Origin: CBDCXF01 sp965223755
GTDB taxonomy: Bacteria; Acidobacteriota; Thermoanaerobaculia; Multivoradales; JAHEKO01
Length of the DNA stretch: 64,000 nt
NCBI GenBank assembly: GCA_965223755.1
Contig: CBDCXF010000002.1
Location: 1,116,001 to 1,180,000, forward strand
Direction: 5' to 3'
Part shown: piece by piece, positions 50,926 through 59,959 of the stretch
How positions within the stretch are numbered: the stretch's first letter is position 1
Layout: the number at the start of each line of letters is the position of its first letter
Made by a program: the position numbers and the translations under genes
Notes under the pieces: model-generated
The model's input: only the letters and a program-made list of their open reading frames with translations
The model's database searches: none
What the model was told of the DNA's origin: nothing

Positions 50926-52755
50926 CTAGCGTAGAGGCAGATGACGCACAAAGATGCGATAGCGCAAGTCTTGAGCGGTGTCGGCGTAGTGTTCGGCGAA
51001 GCGTAAGGCCTGCAGGATCTCTTCGTCGCGCGGCAACAATTTGGCTGCCTCGGCGAGGCTTACCGCTGCCTGGTCGGTGTTGCCACTGGCCAGGGCGCGG
51101 CGGGCGTCGTTGAAGAGCGATGCTGCAAGTAGCTCTTGCGCCGCTGCGTCGTTCGGTGATTGGCGCAGTCTGCGATACAGCTCACCGATTGCGACTCCGT
51201 ACTCGCCGCCTTGATAGGCCAGATAGGCGTCTCGGTAGGGCTCCATGCGCTGTTGGGCCGCGTCCCGGAGCCCTTGCTCCGAGCTTTCCAGTGGCGACAG
51301 AGCGGCGGCTTGATCGAGGTGCTCGACAGCGCGATGAAAAATTCCGGAATCGAAAGCGGATTGCGCCGAGGCGAGGAAGCCATCGCGTTCCAGGGAAACT
51401 TCGGCCGCCAGCTCTTCGCCGTCGCCACTGGCTTCGATCCGTGCGGCTCGTTCGGTCCGCCAGGATTCGAGCAGCGTCTGGGCCTCAGCATGGCGGGGGT
51501 CGGTGGCCGGTACTTGCTCCAGGATGTTGATGGCCTGCTCGATTTGCTCTCGGGCGTAGACCCGCTGGGCGCGATCCACCAGGTGGCGCCGCCCTTGAGG
51601 AGCGGCACTGCCATCGGCGGAGGCGTTGGGAAATACTTCCTCACGCTGGTTGTAGATAAACCAGGCGCCCGCGGTAACGACTGCCAAGACCACACCGGCG
51701 ATGACCAAGAAGCGGGGACTGAGGTTGAAACGACTGCTCTTGCCGCGCTTGTTGGGGCGGCTGGATGCGGCAGGACCTGTTGGCGCATCCCCGGCTGTAG
51801 ATGGGCGATCCATGGAGAGATCCGGCGCCCGCTCGGCTTCGGTGGCCGGAATGGGTGCCGGAGGCGGAATTGCTACTTGAGGTTCGGCGCTGAGGTCTTC
51901 GGCCGAGATGTCGTGTTCATCGCTGGATTCGTCGGCTTTGCCGGCTTCGAGGCGATCCAGATGCTCTCGCGCACCGATGTGGTGGGGTTGGCGCGCGAGG
52001 GCGGCTGCAAAGTCAGCCTTGGCGCTTTCGGCGTCGCCGGTCTCGATCTTCTCCAGTCCAGAGTGAAAGAGTTCCTCGGCCTGACGCTCGTTCTCGGCCA
52101 GCAGTCGTTTGGCTTCTTCAATGCGCTGGTTGGCTTCCGAGTGATCGAGATCGATGAGGAAGATACGCGACCATGCATCGATTGCCGCTTGATACTCACC
52201 GGCATCGAAAGCTCCCTGGCCCTCACTGAAGAGAGCCGCGATGCGTTCGTCCTCTCCGTTGACTTCGGCACCGGAGGCGCCAGGAATTTCTTGCGGTGCA
52301 TCGGGCTCTAAATCGGGCTGCGGAGGGGCCGGTGGAGCTTCCAACATCTCCTGGCGATCCATGAGGTCCGCCTCGTCGGAGTCGGTGTCGACGACCTCCG
52401 ACTCGACGGTCTCGATTCGATCCACGGGCGGATCTTCTGCCGTCGCGACTTCAGAGGGTGGGCTCGGTGGCGGCGTTGCTTCCGCTTCGGTGGGTTCCGT
52501 GCTTGTGAGTCCCAGGTCTGTGAACCCAGCGGCGACTTTGAGGTCGGCGACTTCAATCGACTCGCCGCCGGCTTCGAGCCGTTTCTTGAGTTCAGCGGCG
52601 AGCTGAAAATCCGGGTCCATGCGCTCGATGAACGTGCATCCCATCAGGGCGTCGTCGAAATTGCCCTGCTCGACTTCGCGCAGCATCGACTCGAAAGTCG
52701 AGAGGACTCGCCGCCGCGCCTCTTCTGAAAGGCCCAAATTTCCCGGATAGCTCAA
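50926..52755 (-). CDS. TPR-type protein with a central membrane helix
   Basis: 609 residues. N-terminal cytoplasmic TPR-like part (SFESML-like FESMLREVEQGNFDDALMGC; GAFDAGEYQAAIDAWSRIFL; GLEKIETGDAESAKADFAAA) separated by long acidic, Pro-rich linkers. One membrane helix (FLVIAGVVLAVVTAGAWFIY, about 349-368) is followed by a C-terminal TPR domain outside the cytoplasm. The architecture suggests a bitopic scaffold joining two multiprotein assemblies. No enzyme motif. A partner is unknown. Confidence 0.75.
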   Translation of the reverse strand: MSYPGNLGLSEEARRRVLSTFESMLREVEQGNFDDALMGCTFIERMDPDFQLAAELKKRLEAGGESIEVADLKVAAGFTDLGLTSTEPTEAEATPPPSPPSEVATAEDPPVDRIETVESEVVDTDSDEADLMDRQEMLEAPPAPPQPDLEPDAPQEIPGASGAEVNGEDERIAALFSEGQGAFDAGEYQAAIDAWSRIFLIDLDHSEANQRIEEAKRLLAENERQAEELFHSGLEKIETGDAESAKADFAAALARQPHHIGAREHLDRLEAGKADESSDEHDISAEDLSAEPQVAIPPPAPIPATEAERAPDLSMDRPSTAGDAPTGPAASSRPNKRGKSSRFNLSPRFLVIAGVVLAVVTAGAWFIYNQREEVFPNASADGSAAPQGRRHLVDRAQRVYAREQIEQAINILEQVPATDPRHAEAQTLLESWRTERAARIEASGDGEELAAEVSLERDGFLASAQSAFDSGIFHRAVEHLDQAAALSPLESSEQGLRDAAQQRMEPYRDAYLAYQGGEYGVAIGELYRRLRQSPNDAAAQELLAASLFNDARRALASGNTDQAAVSLAEAAKLLPRDEEILQALRFAEHYADTAQDLRYRIFVRHLPLR

Positions 52756-52860
52756 GGATCTCCCGATGAATCAAACGAATTCCGACTTGTCGGCGATCTG
52801 TGATGCAGTCGCAAGACTCGTCGGTATGGTAGCAAAGGAGGGGGTAGGGGGCAGTGACTA

Positions 52861-52942
52861 GCCCGGGAGCCCGCAAGGGGCTCCCCTACATTTGGAACAG
52901 TTGTGACCAGCGGCGTGCAGGGGCGGGGCTTGCCCGCGCCCG
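52861..52942. repeat. Two GC-rich palindromic repeats
   Basis: GGGAGCCCGCAAGGGGCTCC (52865-52884) and AGGGGCGGGGCTTGCCCGCG (52920-52939). Same family as 46041 and 56449, located in the divergent gap before the formimidoyltransferase gene. Confidence 0.75.
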
Positions 52943-52967
52943 AGATCGCCTCTCTTAGAATCGGACT

Positions 52968-53879
52968 GTGATCTACCTCGAAGCGGTTCCCAACGTCAGC
53001 GAGGGTCGCGACATCAACCGGATTGCAACCTGGGCGCGGTGGTGGCAGGGGCGTTCCGGCGTTCACTTGCTGGATTACTCCTCCGATCCCGACCATCATC
53101 GCTCGGTGTTTACGGTGGTGGGTGAGCAGTCCGCTCTTTTGGAAGCGTTGGTGGAGTGGTCGAGGGCGGTTTTGAGCCACGTCGACTTGCGGTTCCATCA
53201 AGGAGTGCATCCCCGCGTGGGGGCGGTTGATGTTCTTCCCCTCGTACCGTTGGGAGCGGCAAAGATGGAAGACGCTCGCAACGCCGCGCATTTTTTAGGC
53301 GAGAAGATTGGCGCTGAACTGCGACAGCCGGTCTATTTGTATGCCGAGTCAGCGCCGCATCCGGAGCGTCAACGACTCGTGGACTTGCGCCGGGGCAGCG
53401 TCCAAGGTCTTAGTAAGCGCGCTGCTGATTCCGCCGTGTGGCGCCCCGACTTCGGCCCGTCGAAGGTCGGACCGCGCACCGGCGCCACGGCCGTAGGAGC
53501 GCGGGATTTTCTGGTGGCCTTCAATGTCATTCTCGACAGTGACGATCTCCAACAAGCACGGTCGATCGCACGGCAGATTCGTGCCTCCAGTGGCGGACTC
53601 GCGGGTTTGCAGGCGATCGGCGTCCCTCTCGCCTCGCGCGGTCAGGTTCAGGTGTCGATGAACCTGATCGATATTTCTGCGACGAGCGTCCCCACAGTGA
53701 TCGCCACCTTAGAACGCCTGGCGCCGTCGAAATCTCTGGCCATCGACGAAATCGAATTGATCGGCTTGGTTCCAAGGGCCGCCCTGGCGGGCAGCAGCCC
53801 GGAAAGTTTTGGCTGGAGCGAGGGGTGTGTGCTTGAGACGCACCTAGACCAATTGGGTCTCCCGTCCGTTCGGTCCTGA
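52968..53879 (+). CDS. Glutamate formimidoyltransferase
   Basis: 303 residues from GTG 52968. Transfers the formimidoyl group of N-formimidoyl-L-glutamate to tetrahydrofolate in histidine breakdown; single-domain bacterial form equal to the N-terminal half of eukaryotic FTCD. Signatures: AVPNVSEGRD, DHHRSVFTVVG, GVHPRVGAVDVLPLVPLG and GATAVGARDFLVAFNV. No hut genes lie nearby, so in this genome it is either a scattered histidine-degradation gene or serves a folate role. Confidence 0.92.
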   Translation: MIYLEAVPNVSEGRDINRIATWARWWQGRSGVHLLDYSSDPDHHRSVFTVVGEQSALLEALVEWSRAVLSHVDLRFHQGVHPRVGAVDVLPLVPLGAAKMEDARNAAHFLGEKIGAELRQPVYLYAESAPHPERQRLVDLRRGSVQGLSKRAADSAVWRPDFGPSKVGPRTGATAVGARDFLVAFNVILDSDDLQQARSIARQIRASSGGLAGLQAIGVPLASRGQVQVSMNLIDISATSVPTVIATLERLAPSKSLAIDEIELIGLVPRAALAGSSPESFGWSEGCVLETHLDQLGLPSVRS

Positions 53880-53999
53880 TTGGCCACAGCGAAACAGGCA
53901 CGCCTTGCGCTCGACTTCTACGCCACCCGCGCAGCGGCTGCGGCACGGTTCGGTAACATAAACCCAGCAACCGGTCTGTGGACCAAAAAGGAGGTTCCC

Positions 54000-55676
54000 G
54001 TGAGGTGGATCAGGATCCCAGGCGTCGCCGGCGTTGCTTCTGTCCTTTGTATCAGTGCTTTGGGCTGTGCCGGCGAATCCGACCAGACGAATGCACCCTT
54101 ACCTGTCGCCGCCGCAGCATTGTCAGCCGCCGGCAAGGATCTCGGTAGCGTGGTGGTGCCGAGTGACTGTACGGCTGAGGCTCATGACGACTTGCGGCGG
54201 GGATTGGCCCTTCTCCATCACATGACCTACGAACACGCCGAGGCCAGTTTTCTGGCGGCGGCAGAGGCAGACCCCGATTGCGCCCTTGCCTATTGGGGCG
54301 CGGCGATGACCTATGTACATCCGCTGTGGCCCGACACCATTTCGGCCGAAAAGCTGGAAGCCGGTTCCGACCTGCTCGCCCAGGCGAGAGAGGTCGCACA
54401 TCGCAGCTCGCGAGATGATGCCTTCATCGCCGCCATCAGTGCCTACTATGAGGGGGCCGAGCGCAGCGAGCGCGAACGCCTGGAGAGCCTGCTGGAAGGA
54501 TGGGCTGCAGCCCACGACGCTCAGCCGGACGACCCCGAAGCCAAGCTCTTCCATGCGTTGTCGTTGCTGGCCAACGCCGATGCTTCGGATAAGTCCTACG
54601 AGAAGCAAAAGAAGGGCGGCGGTATGGCCGAAGAAGTCCTGGTTGGCTATCCGGCGCATCCCGGAGCCCATCACTACACCATCCACGCCTATGACTTCCC
54701 GCCTCTGGCGGAGAAGGCTCTGGATGTGGCACGCAGCTACGGCGAAGTGGCGCCGGAGAATTCGCACGCCCTGCACATGACCAGCCACATTTTTACCCGT
54801 TTGGGTTTGTGGCCGGAGTCCATTGCCTACAACGTGCGCGCGGCAGCGGCGGCGCAAGACCGGCTTCCCAATGGGACAATCTCCCTCCACCATCTCCACG
54901 CTCTCGACTACCTGATCTACGCGCATCTGCAGGAGGGCAATAACGCTGCCGCTCAGGAGGTTCTCGACCGCGCCGCTGCCTTGGAGCCGCCATACCAGGA
55001 TCATTCCGCGACCGCTTATGCATTCGCTGGAATTCCAGTGCGGTGGGCGTTGGAGCAACACGACTGGGCGACTGCCGCGGCAATCGAAGCCCGGCATCCA
55101 GCCGACGTGAATTGGGATCGCTATCCGTATTTAGAGGCGATCGCGCATTTTGCGCGCGCCATGGGAGCGGCGCACGAGGGTGATGGAGAGGCGGCGGCTG
55201 AGTCGATTGCAGCGCTGGACCGCCTGCATCAGCAATCGGCCGACCTCAACATTGCCTATGACTGGGCGATTCAAGTCGAAATTCAGAAGCTGAGCGCGGA
55301 GGCGTGGCTGGCATACCAGAACGGTGATGCCGAAGCGGGTCTTGCCTTGATGAAGGAGGCCGCCGACAAGGAGGCCACGACCGAGAAAAATCCGGTGACG
55401 CCAGGCGAAGTGCTTCCAGCCGCAGAACTGTATGGGGACATGCTGCTCGCCGCTGGGCAGCACGCCGAAGCCGTCGAGGCGTATCGAGTGGCGCTGGCGC
55501 GTTCTCCCAATCGCCTCAACAGCCTCTATGGTGCAGCGCGGGCGGCGCAGGCCTCCGGCGACGCGGTTGCCGCTACGGACTTTTACCAACAGTTGGTCGA
55601 TATCGCGTCGAAGAGTCCGTCGTCGCGCGCCGAGATCGACGAGGCGATCACCTATCTACAGGAAGAGGCAGGTTAG
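54000..55676 (+). CDS. TPR-repeat lipoprotein
   Basis: 558 residues from GTG 54000, chosen for the strong AAGGAGG site; the frame is open upstream to 53880 but that part is not a leader. Lipoprotein signal (RIPGVAGVASVLCISALGC). The mature part holds TPR-like pairs including LLHHMTYEHAEASFLAAAEA, AYWGAAMTYVHPLW, HPGAHHYTIHAYDF and HALHMTSHIFTRLGLW. It is a paralog of the exported protein at 32583-34184. Role unknown; conserved His residues may form a metal site. Confidence 0.8.
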   Translation: MRWIRIPGVAGVASVLCISALGCAGESDQTNAPLPVAAAALSAAGKDLGSVVVPSDCTAEAHDDLRRGLALLHHMTYEHAEASFLAAAEADPDCALAYWGAAMTYVHPLWPDTISAEKLEAGSDLLAQAREVAHRSSRDDAFIAAISAYYEGAERSERERLESLLEGWAAAHDAQPDDPEAKLFHALSLLANADASDKSYEKQKKGGGMAEEVLVGYPAHPGAHHYTIHAYDFPPLAEKALDVARSYGEVAPENSHALHMTSHIFTRLGLWPESIAYNVRAAAAAQDRLPNGTISLHHLHALDYLIYAHLQEGNNAAAQEVLDRAAALEPPYQDHSATAYAFAGIPVRWALEQHDWATAAAIEARHPADVNWDRYPYLEAIAHFARAMGAAHEGDGEAAAESIAALDRLHQQSADLNIAYDWAIQVEIQKLSAEAWLAYQNGDAEAGLALMKEAADKEATTEKNPVTPGEVLPAAELYGDMLLAAGQHAEAVEAYRVALARSPNRLNSLYGAARAAQASGDAVAATDFYQQLVDIASKSPSSRAEIDEAITYLQEEAG

Positions 55677-55703
55677 GGGGCGAATTCGTCGGGGATTGGT
55701 GAT

Positions 55704-55772
55704 TATCGCCTCAGGCCATCTATCGCCTCAGGCCATCTATCTCCCTAGACTAGCTATCGCCTCAGACCAGGG
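55704..55772. repeat. Short tandem repeat CGCCTCAGGCCATCTAT
   Basis: About four units (TATCGCCTCAGGCCATCTAT twice, then TCCCTAGACTAGCTAT and CGCCTCAGACCAGGG). The last unit overlaps the end of the YdeI-like gene, so the array has grown from that coding end. Confidence 0.75.
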
Positions 55773-56326
55773 ATCTTGAGGCCTTGCTCTGACGACGCGA
55801 TCAGGATTTTGAGTCGTCGCTGGCGCGTTTCTTCGCGTTTGGCGCTCATCACCCAATGGGTCGAGGCCTTCTTGGCGTAGGGCGCGAGCTGTTCCCAGTA
55901 CTGCCACGCTTTCGCGTTGCCGCGAATCCGATCTTCGAATTCGGCACTCATCTCGACCGTTTTGCGTTCGTAGGCGTAAATCTTGGATCGTTCGACGGTT
56001 CGCTTGTCATAGGCGGCCAGACCCGCCGGACTGACCAGGCCGTCCTTTTTGAGCGCCTCCATCTTTTCGATATTGACTGCGCTCCAGATGCTGCCGGGTT
56101 TGCGAGGGGTAAAGCGAATCTTGTAGCTCTCGTCGTCGATCCGCTTGCGAATGCCGTCGATCCATCCGAAACAGAGCGCCTGGTCGACCGACTCCGGCCA
56201 GGTCAGGCTGGGCTTGCCGGTCGCGACCTTGTAGTACCCGACCCACAGTTCAGATTCGCCCTCATGATTCTCTTCCAGCCAGGTTCGGAAGTCGGCGGCA
56301 GCGGGGAAGAAGAGAGGGGAGGTCAT
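55754..56326 (-). CDS. YdeI/OmpD-associated-family protein
   Basis: 190 residues. Conserved YdeI (OmdA) blocks: FRTWLEENHEGESELWVGYY, LTWPESVDQALCFGWIDG, PRKPGSIWSAVNIEKMEALKKDG and a C-terminal SAKREETRQRRLKILI. Family members are cytoplasmic and linked to envelope or peptide resistance in enterobacteria; the molecular function is not settled. Monocistronic. Confidence 0.87.
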   Translation of the reverse strand: MTSPLFFPAAADFRTWLEENHEGESELWVGYYKVATGKPSLTWPESVDQALCFGWIDGIRKRIDDESYKIRFTPRKPGSIWSAVNIEKMEALKKDGLVSPAGLAAYDKRTVERSKIYAYERKTVEMSAEFEDRIRGNAKAWQYWEQLAPYAKKASTHWVMSAKREETRQRRLKILIASSEQGLKIPGLRR

Positions 56327-56353
56327 GGATTTGGCGAGGTGACGAGCAGATAT

Positions 56354-56497
56354 GTAGGAGAGGGGCTTGTCCCCTCCCAGGTTTCAGGATCCGTATTTTA
56401 GGAAAGAGGGAAGCACCTAAGAGTTGGTGGCGGGTGACAGTGTGACACGTAGGGGCGGGGCTTGCCCCCGCCCGGAGCCCGCAAGGGGCTCCCCTAC
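56354..56497. repeat. GC-rich palindromic repeats
   Basis: GTAGGAGAGGGGCTTGTCCC followed by CTCCC (56354-56378), and the double form at 56449-56497 with inverted outer ends GTAGGGG/CCCCTAC, like that at 46041-46090. No gene in 56327-56562. Confidence 0.8.
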
Positions 56498-56562
56498 ATT
56501 GGGGGTGTGCCGTGGGAAGCCGGGCTGGTGCCAAGTGGACGGGGCGACGGGTGACGCTGGCG

Positions 56563-57984
56563 CTACTTTGCGTTTTCGAGTTCAGTCAGGAGCCGGCGTG
56601 GCAGGCCATCAAACGACCCTGAAGACATGGTAATAACCAGATCCCCCGGCTGGGCGTGACGGATCGCCAAATCCAGCAGCTCGTCGTTGCTGCCGCTCGC
56701 GACCGCTTCCACTCCGGCCTCAGTCAATTCGTCCACCAGGCGTGCACGGTCCAGCCTCTGATCCTCGGCCAGTCGGTCGGCGTGGAAGATGGGGGCGAGG
56801 AAGACGGCGTCGGCTTGGGCGAATGCCTGGACGTAGGGCTGCAGGAACATCTCGCGCCCGGCGGTGAGGCTGCGAGGTTCGAACAAGGCCACAAAACGAC
56901 GGTCGGGATAGGCCGCGCGCGCACCCCGCAGGGTGGTCTCCACCGCGGTTGGATGGTGGGCGAAGTCGTCGATGACCAAAACGTCGTTGACCTCGCCGAC
57001 CACTTCCATGCGTCGCTTGACGCCCGCGAAACTGCGCAACGCCTCGGCGCATTGACGGGGCAGGTAACCGTCCAGTCGCAACGCTCCATAGACGGCCAGT
57101 GCATTCTCGACGTTGTGGCGCCCCGAGATGCGGATGTGAACCGGCACCGCTTCTTCGTCGAGCATCTTGACCACAAAACGCTGTCCGCTCGGATCGGCCT
57201 CCAGATCGTCGGCCCGCAAGTCCAGACCACCCTCATCGTCGCCGATGCCGTATGTGAATACCGTCGCCTTGGCTGCAGGCAGGACTTGATCCATGTGGGG
57301 GGCGGTGCCGCAGGCCAAGACGGTGCCGCCCTCGGGCACGATCGAAACCAGCTTTCGATAGGCATTGAGCAAGGACTCATGGTCTGGATACAGATCGGCG
57401 TGGTCCCACTCGACGCTGGTCAGAATCAAGGTCTGTGGCTGGTAGTGGAGGAACTTGGGACCGCGGTCGAAGTAGGCGGCGTTGTATTCATCCCCTTCGA
57501 TGATGAAGCGATCGCCGGTACCTTTCTCGAAGCTCTGGTCGAGGTTCACGGGGATGCCGCCAATCAGGTATCCAGGGTCGTGTTCGAGGGCGGTATAGGC
57601 CCAAGCAGCGAGCGATGTCGTGGTGGTCTTGCCGTGAGTGCCGGCGATCACCAAGGGCTTGCGCTCATCGAGAAAGAAACGAGCCAACGCCTGCGGCATG
57701 GAGATGCGTTCGATGCCGCGCTTTTCAACCTCTTCAGCCTCGACGTGGGTACGCGGCACGGCGTTGCCGATCACCACTAGGTCGGGATCAGCGCGATCCA
57801 AGTTGGCGGGGTCATAGCCGACCAGTGGTTCGATTCCCGCAGCTTCGAGCAGGGTGCTCATCGGTGGGTAGATGGGACCATCTGAGCCGGTGACTTCATA
57901 GCCGGCGTCTTTGAGCAAGCAGGCGAGGGGTGCCATGCCGGTACCGCCGATGGCGACTAGGTAGATGGAACGCGGGTCACGCAC
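56563..57984 (-). CDS. mpl: UDP-N-acetylmuramate:L-alanyl-gamma-D-glutamyl-meso-diaminopimelate ligase
   Basis: 473 residues, the usual Mpl length. Mur-ligase fold: N-terminal Rossmann-like IYLVAIGGTGMAPLA, ATP site AGTHGKTTTTSLAAWAY, Mpl-type FIIEGDEYNAAYFDRGPKFL and metal/ribose site VEWDHADLYPDHE. It recycles cell-wall tripeptide by joining it to UDP-MurNAc. The EGDEY and FLHY features separate it from MurC. Cytoplasmic. Confidence 0.93.
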   Translation of the reverse strand: MRDPRSIYLVAIGGTGMAPLACLLKDAGYEVTGSDGPIYPPMSTLLEAAGIEPLVGYDPANLDRADPDLVVIGNAVPRTHVEAEEVEKRGIERISMPQALARFFLDERKPLVIAGTHGKTTTTSLAAWAYTALEHDPGYLIGGIPVNLDQSFEKGTGDRFIIEGDEYNAAYFDRGPKFLHYQPQTLILTSVEWDHADLYPDHESLLNAYRKLVSIVPEGGTVLACGTAPHMDQVLPAAKATVFTYGIGDDEGGLDLRADDLEADPSGQRFVVKMLDEEAVPVHIRISGRHNVENALAVYGALRLDGYLPRQCAEALRSFAGVKRRMEVVGEVNDVLVIDDFAHHPTAVETTLRGARAAYPDRRFVALFEPRSLTAGREMFLQPYVQAFAQADAVFLAPIFHADRLAEDQRLDRARLVDELTEAGVEAVASGSNDELLDLAIRHAQPGDLVITMSSGSFDGLPRRLLTELENAK

Positions 57985-58038
57985 GCGGCGCAGTCTGCCA
58001 TAAGGGATGGCAGACCGAAATACGCCACTGAATTCGCT

Positions 58039-58659
58039 CTAAGCGGCCTCGAGAACTTGGGATACGAGGGCTCGCGCCACCTGCAAGGCCAAGGCTTGGC
58101 CTTGGGTTCCCGAGGCGATATCTATTTGCACGCGGAGCTGCGACGAACAGGCCAACAGACTCCCGACCCCGGCGCTCTGGTCGTGAATCCACCAAGCCTG
58201 TGTTCCAAGGTCCGGCGTCGGGAGGACGAGCGTCTCTTCGTCAACGTCGGGGAGTTCGCAGGCGATCTCGCCGCCGGGGAAATGTTCTGGTTGACTCACC
58301 CACAGGGTTGCCTCGTTGGCGCCGTCTTCGAAACTAAGCCAACTGCACACTTCGGCAGAAAATGTCTCGCCGTTCTCGGTAATTTCTTCGCGGGCGAACA
58401 CCGCCGGCTCCACCGCATTGCCGAGAAGCCGTTCGATTTCGTCTTGGGTGATGACCGAGCAGGGAAACTGCTCGAAATCGGCCGTCTCGTCGTCCTCTTC
58501 GTCGGACCACTCCAGAAACTCGGTGGCCTCCGGAACCGGGTCGACGTTTTCAGCAATCTCCTCGGTGGGCGCGGGCTCGGCCTCCTCGGGAGCCCCAACG
58601 CAAGTGCTGACGAGGATCGCCACGATCGTGCACGCTGAAAGGCTTCGCAGCGTCGTCAT
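58039..58659 (-). CDS. Small exported lipoprotein-like protein
   Basis: 206 residues from the ATG at 58657-58659. N-terminus SLSACTIVAILVSTC is a lipoprotein-type signal (Cys after LVST). A long acidic linker precedes the domain QFPCSVITQDEIERLLGNAV... with AEVCSWLS. Cys pairs suggest disulfides. The PCS...LLG...CSW pattern recalls DUF3558-like lipoproteins, a weak resemblance. Unknown function. Confidence 0.65.
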   Translation of the reverse strand: MTTLRSLSACTIVAILVSTCVGAPEEAEPAPTEEIAENVDPVPEATEFLEWSDEEDDETADFEQFPCSVITQDEIERLLGNAVEPAVFAREEITENGETFSAEVCSWLSFEDGANEATLWVSQPEHFPGGEIACELPDVDEETLVLPTPDLGTQAWWIHDQSAGVGSLLACSSQLRVQIDIASGTQGQALALQVARALVSQVLEAA

Positions 58660-58747
58660 CTCATCAGGGAACATATCAGCGCTGGGTTGACCAGCCTCAG
58701 AGTCGAGTTTCAAGACGACCCGGAATGATCAGCTATGCTTCCCGGCC

Positions 58748-59767
58748 ATGCTGCGGATGCTGAATGGTTCGGGAGTGATAGTCGTCTTGGGAGTAGTTGC
58801 CATGGTGGCTTGTGTCCCGTTGGTGGCGCAACCGCGCGCGGTCCCTGGGAAAACGATTCATGATGTCGGCCGCATCGACGACCAAAACAACGTCGATGTC
58901 ACCTTCACGATTGCCAATCAAGGCGACAGAGATCTATTGCTTACCGATGTCGTCGCGGCCTGCGGTTGCACCGTCGTGAATTACGAAGACATCGTCAAAC
59001 CGGGCAGCTCTGGCGCTGTTGATGTCACCTTGAAGCCGCAAGGCTATTCTGGAGCCTTCGCGCGCTCGGTTCGGGTCTATACCAACGACGCCGGCAATCC
59101 CTACATCGATTTCACCATCAAGGCGGCGATCGCGCCTTCGGTCTACATGCTTCCCGGCTATGCGCGGTTTATGGGGGTTGCCGGCGAGCCGATACCGAGC
59201 CAATCACAGACTCTGTGGGCGGCCGATTTCGACGGCTTCGAGGTCTTGGGCGTCGACCACGACCTCGACTTTGTGGAGTTCAGCATTCGCGAGGCGGGAG
59301 AGAGCGAGCGGGTTAGCTCGGGTTCAGCCCGCCAATGGGTCGTCGAAGGACGGATCACCGGCGAAGTGCCCGCGGGACCGTTCAACACCGTGGCGCGGGT
59401 GCGCACCAATCACCCGGCGAGGTCAGAGCTGCAATTGCCGATCTTCGGCGAGCGATACGCGCCCCTGCGCTCTGTCCCTGCGGTTCTCGAACTGGGCGAC
59501 CACGCTGTGGGCTCTGAGATCGAAGCGAGTGTCCGGCTCGACAATTTGAGCCAGGCGGAAGTCGAGTATGGGCCGGTCGAGCTGGCGCCGGGAAGTGCCG
59601 GCACCATCGATTGGTCGATTGAAGACGAACAAGATCGAACCTATCTGGTTCTTTTTTTTCGCCGCTGGCCCCGCGGTCCGGTCGATACCACTATCCGGGT
59701 TCAAACCAGCCATCCTGAGCAGCCGGTGCTGAATATTCCGGTCACCGGCGCAATGACCTCTCCATAG
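58748..59767 (+). CDS. Exported DUF1573-domain protein
   Basis: 339 residues. Signal peptide (GVIVVLGVVAMVACVPLVAQ) and a DUF1573 immunoglobulin-like domain: HDVGRIDDQNNVDVTFTIAN, DLLLTDVVAACGCTVVNYED, PGSSGAVDVTLKPQGYSG. The CGC pair is characteristic. The remaining two-thirds are further beta-sandwich domains. Usually a periplasmic or surface protein of unknown function in Bacteroidota, Planctomycetota and Acidobacteriota. Confidence 0.85.
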   Translation: MLRMLNGSGVIVVLGVVAMVACVPLVAQPRAVPGKTIHDVGRIDDQNNVDVTFTIANQGDRDLLLTDVVAACGCTVVNYEDIVKPGSSGAVDVTLKPQGYSGAFARSVRVYTNDAGNPYIDFTIKAAIAPSVYMLPGYARFMGVAGEPIPSQSQTLWAADFDGFEVLGVDHDLDFVEFSIREAGESERVSSGSARQWVVEGRITGEVPAGPFNTVARVRTNHPARSELQLPIFGERYAPLRSVPAVLELGDHAVGSEIEASVRLDNLSQAEVEYGPVELAPGSAGTIDWSIEDEQDRTYLVLFFRRWPRGPVDTTIRVQTSHPEQPVLNIPVTGAMTSP

Positions 59768-59959
59768 GTTCGCGCTGTCATTTGGGCGCCGCCGAGAGAT
59801 TCGAGCGCGTCGTCCCGAGCGCAATCGAGGGTTTGCCCTGAGCGGGTCGGCGAGCTGAATGGGACCTGGGAGAGAGCGCTGACGGGCATCCGCTTTTTGA
59901 ACGGCCGCCCCCAGATCCTTCGACTCGCTACGCTCGCTCAGGATGACAAGAAATATCGT

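Noticed and set aside
51160..52311. 383-residue frame opposite the TPR membrane protein
   Set aside because: Antisense shadow produced by acidic, low-complexity coding on the other strand.
56656..57780. 374-residue frame opposite mpl
   Set aside because: Antisense shadow; the sense strand is a clear Mpl with all Mur-ligase motifs.
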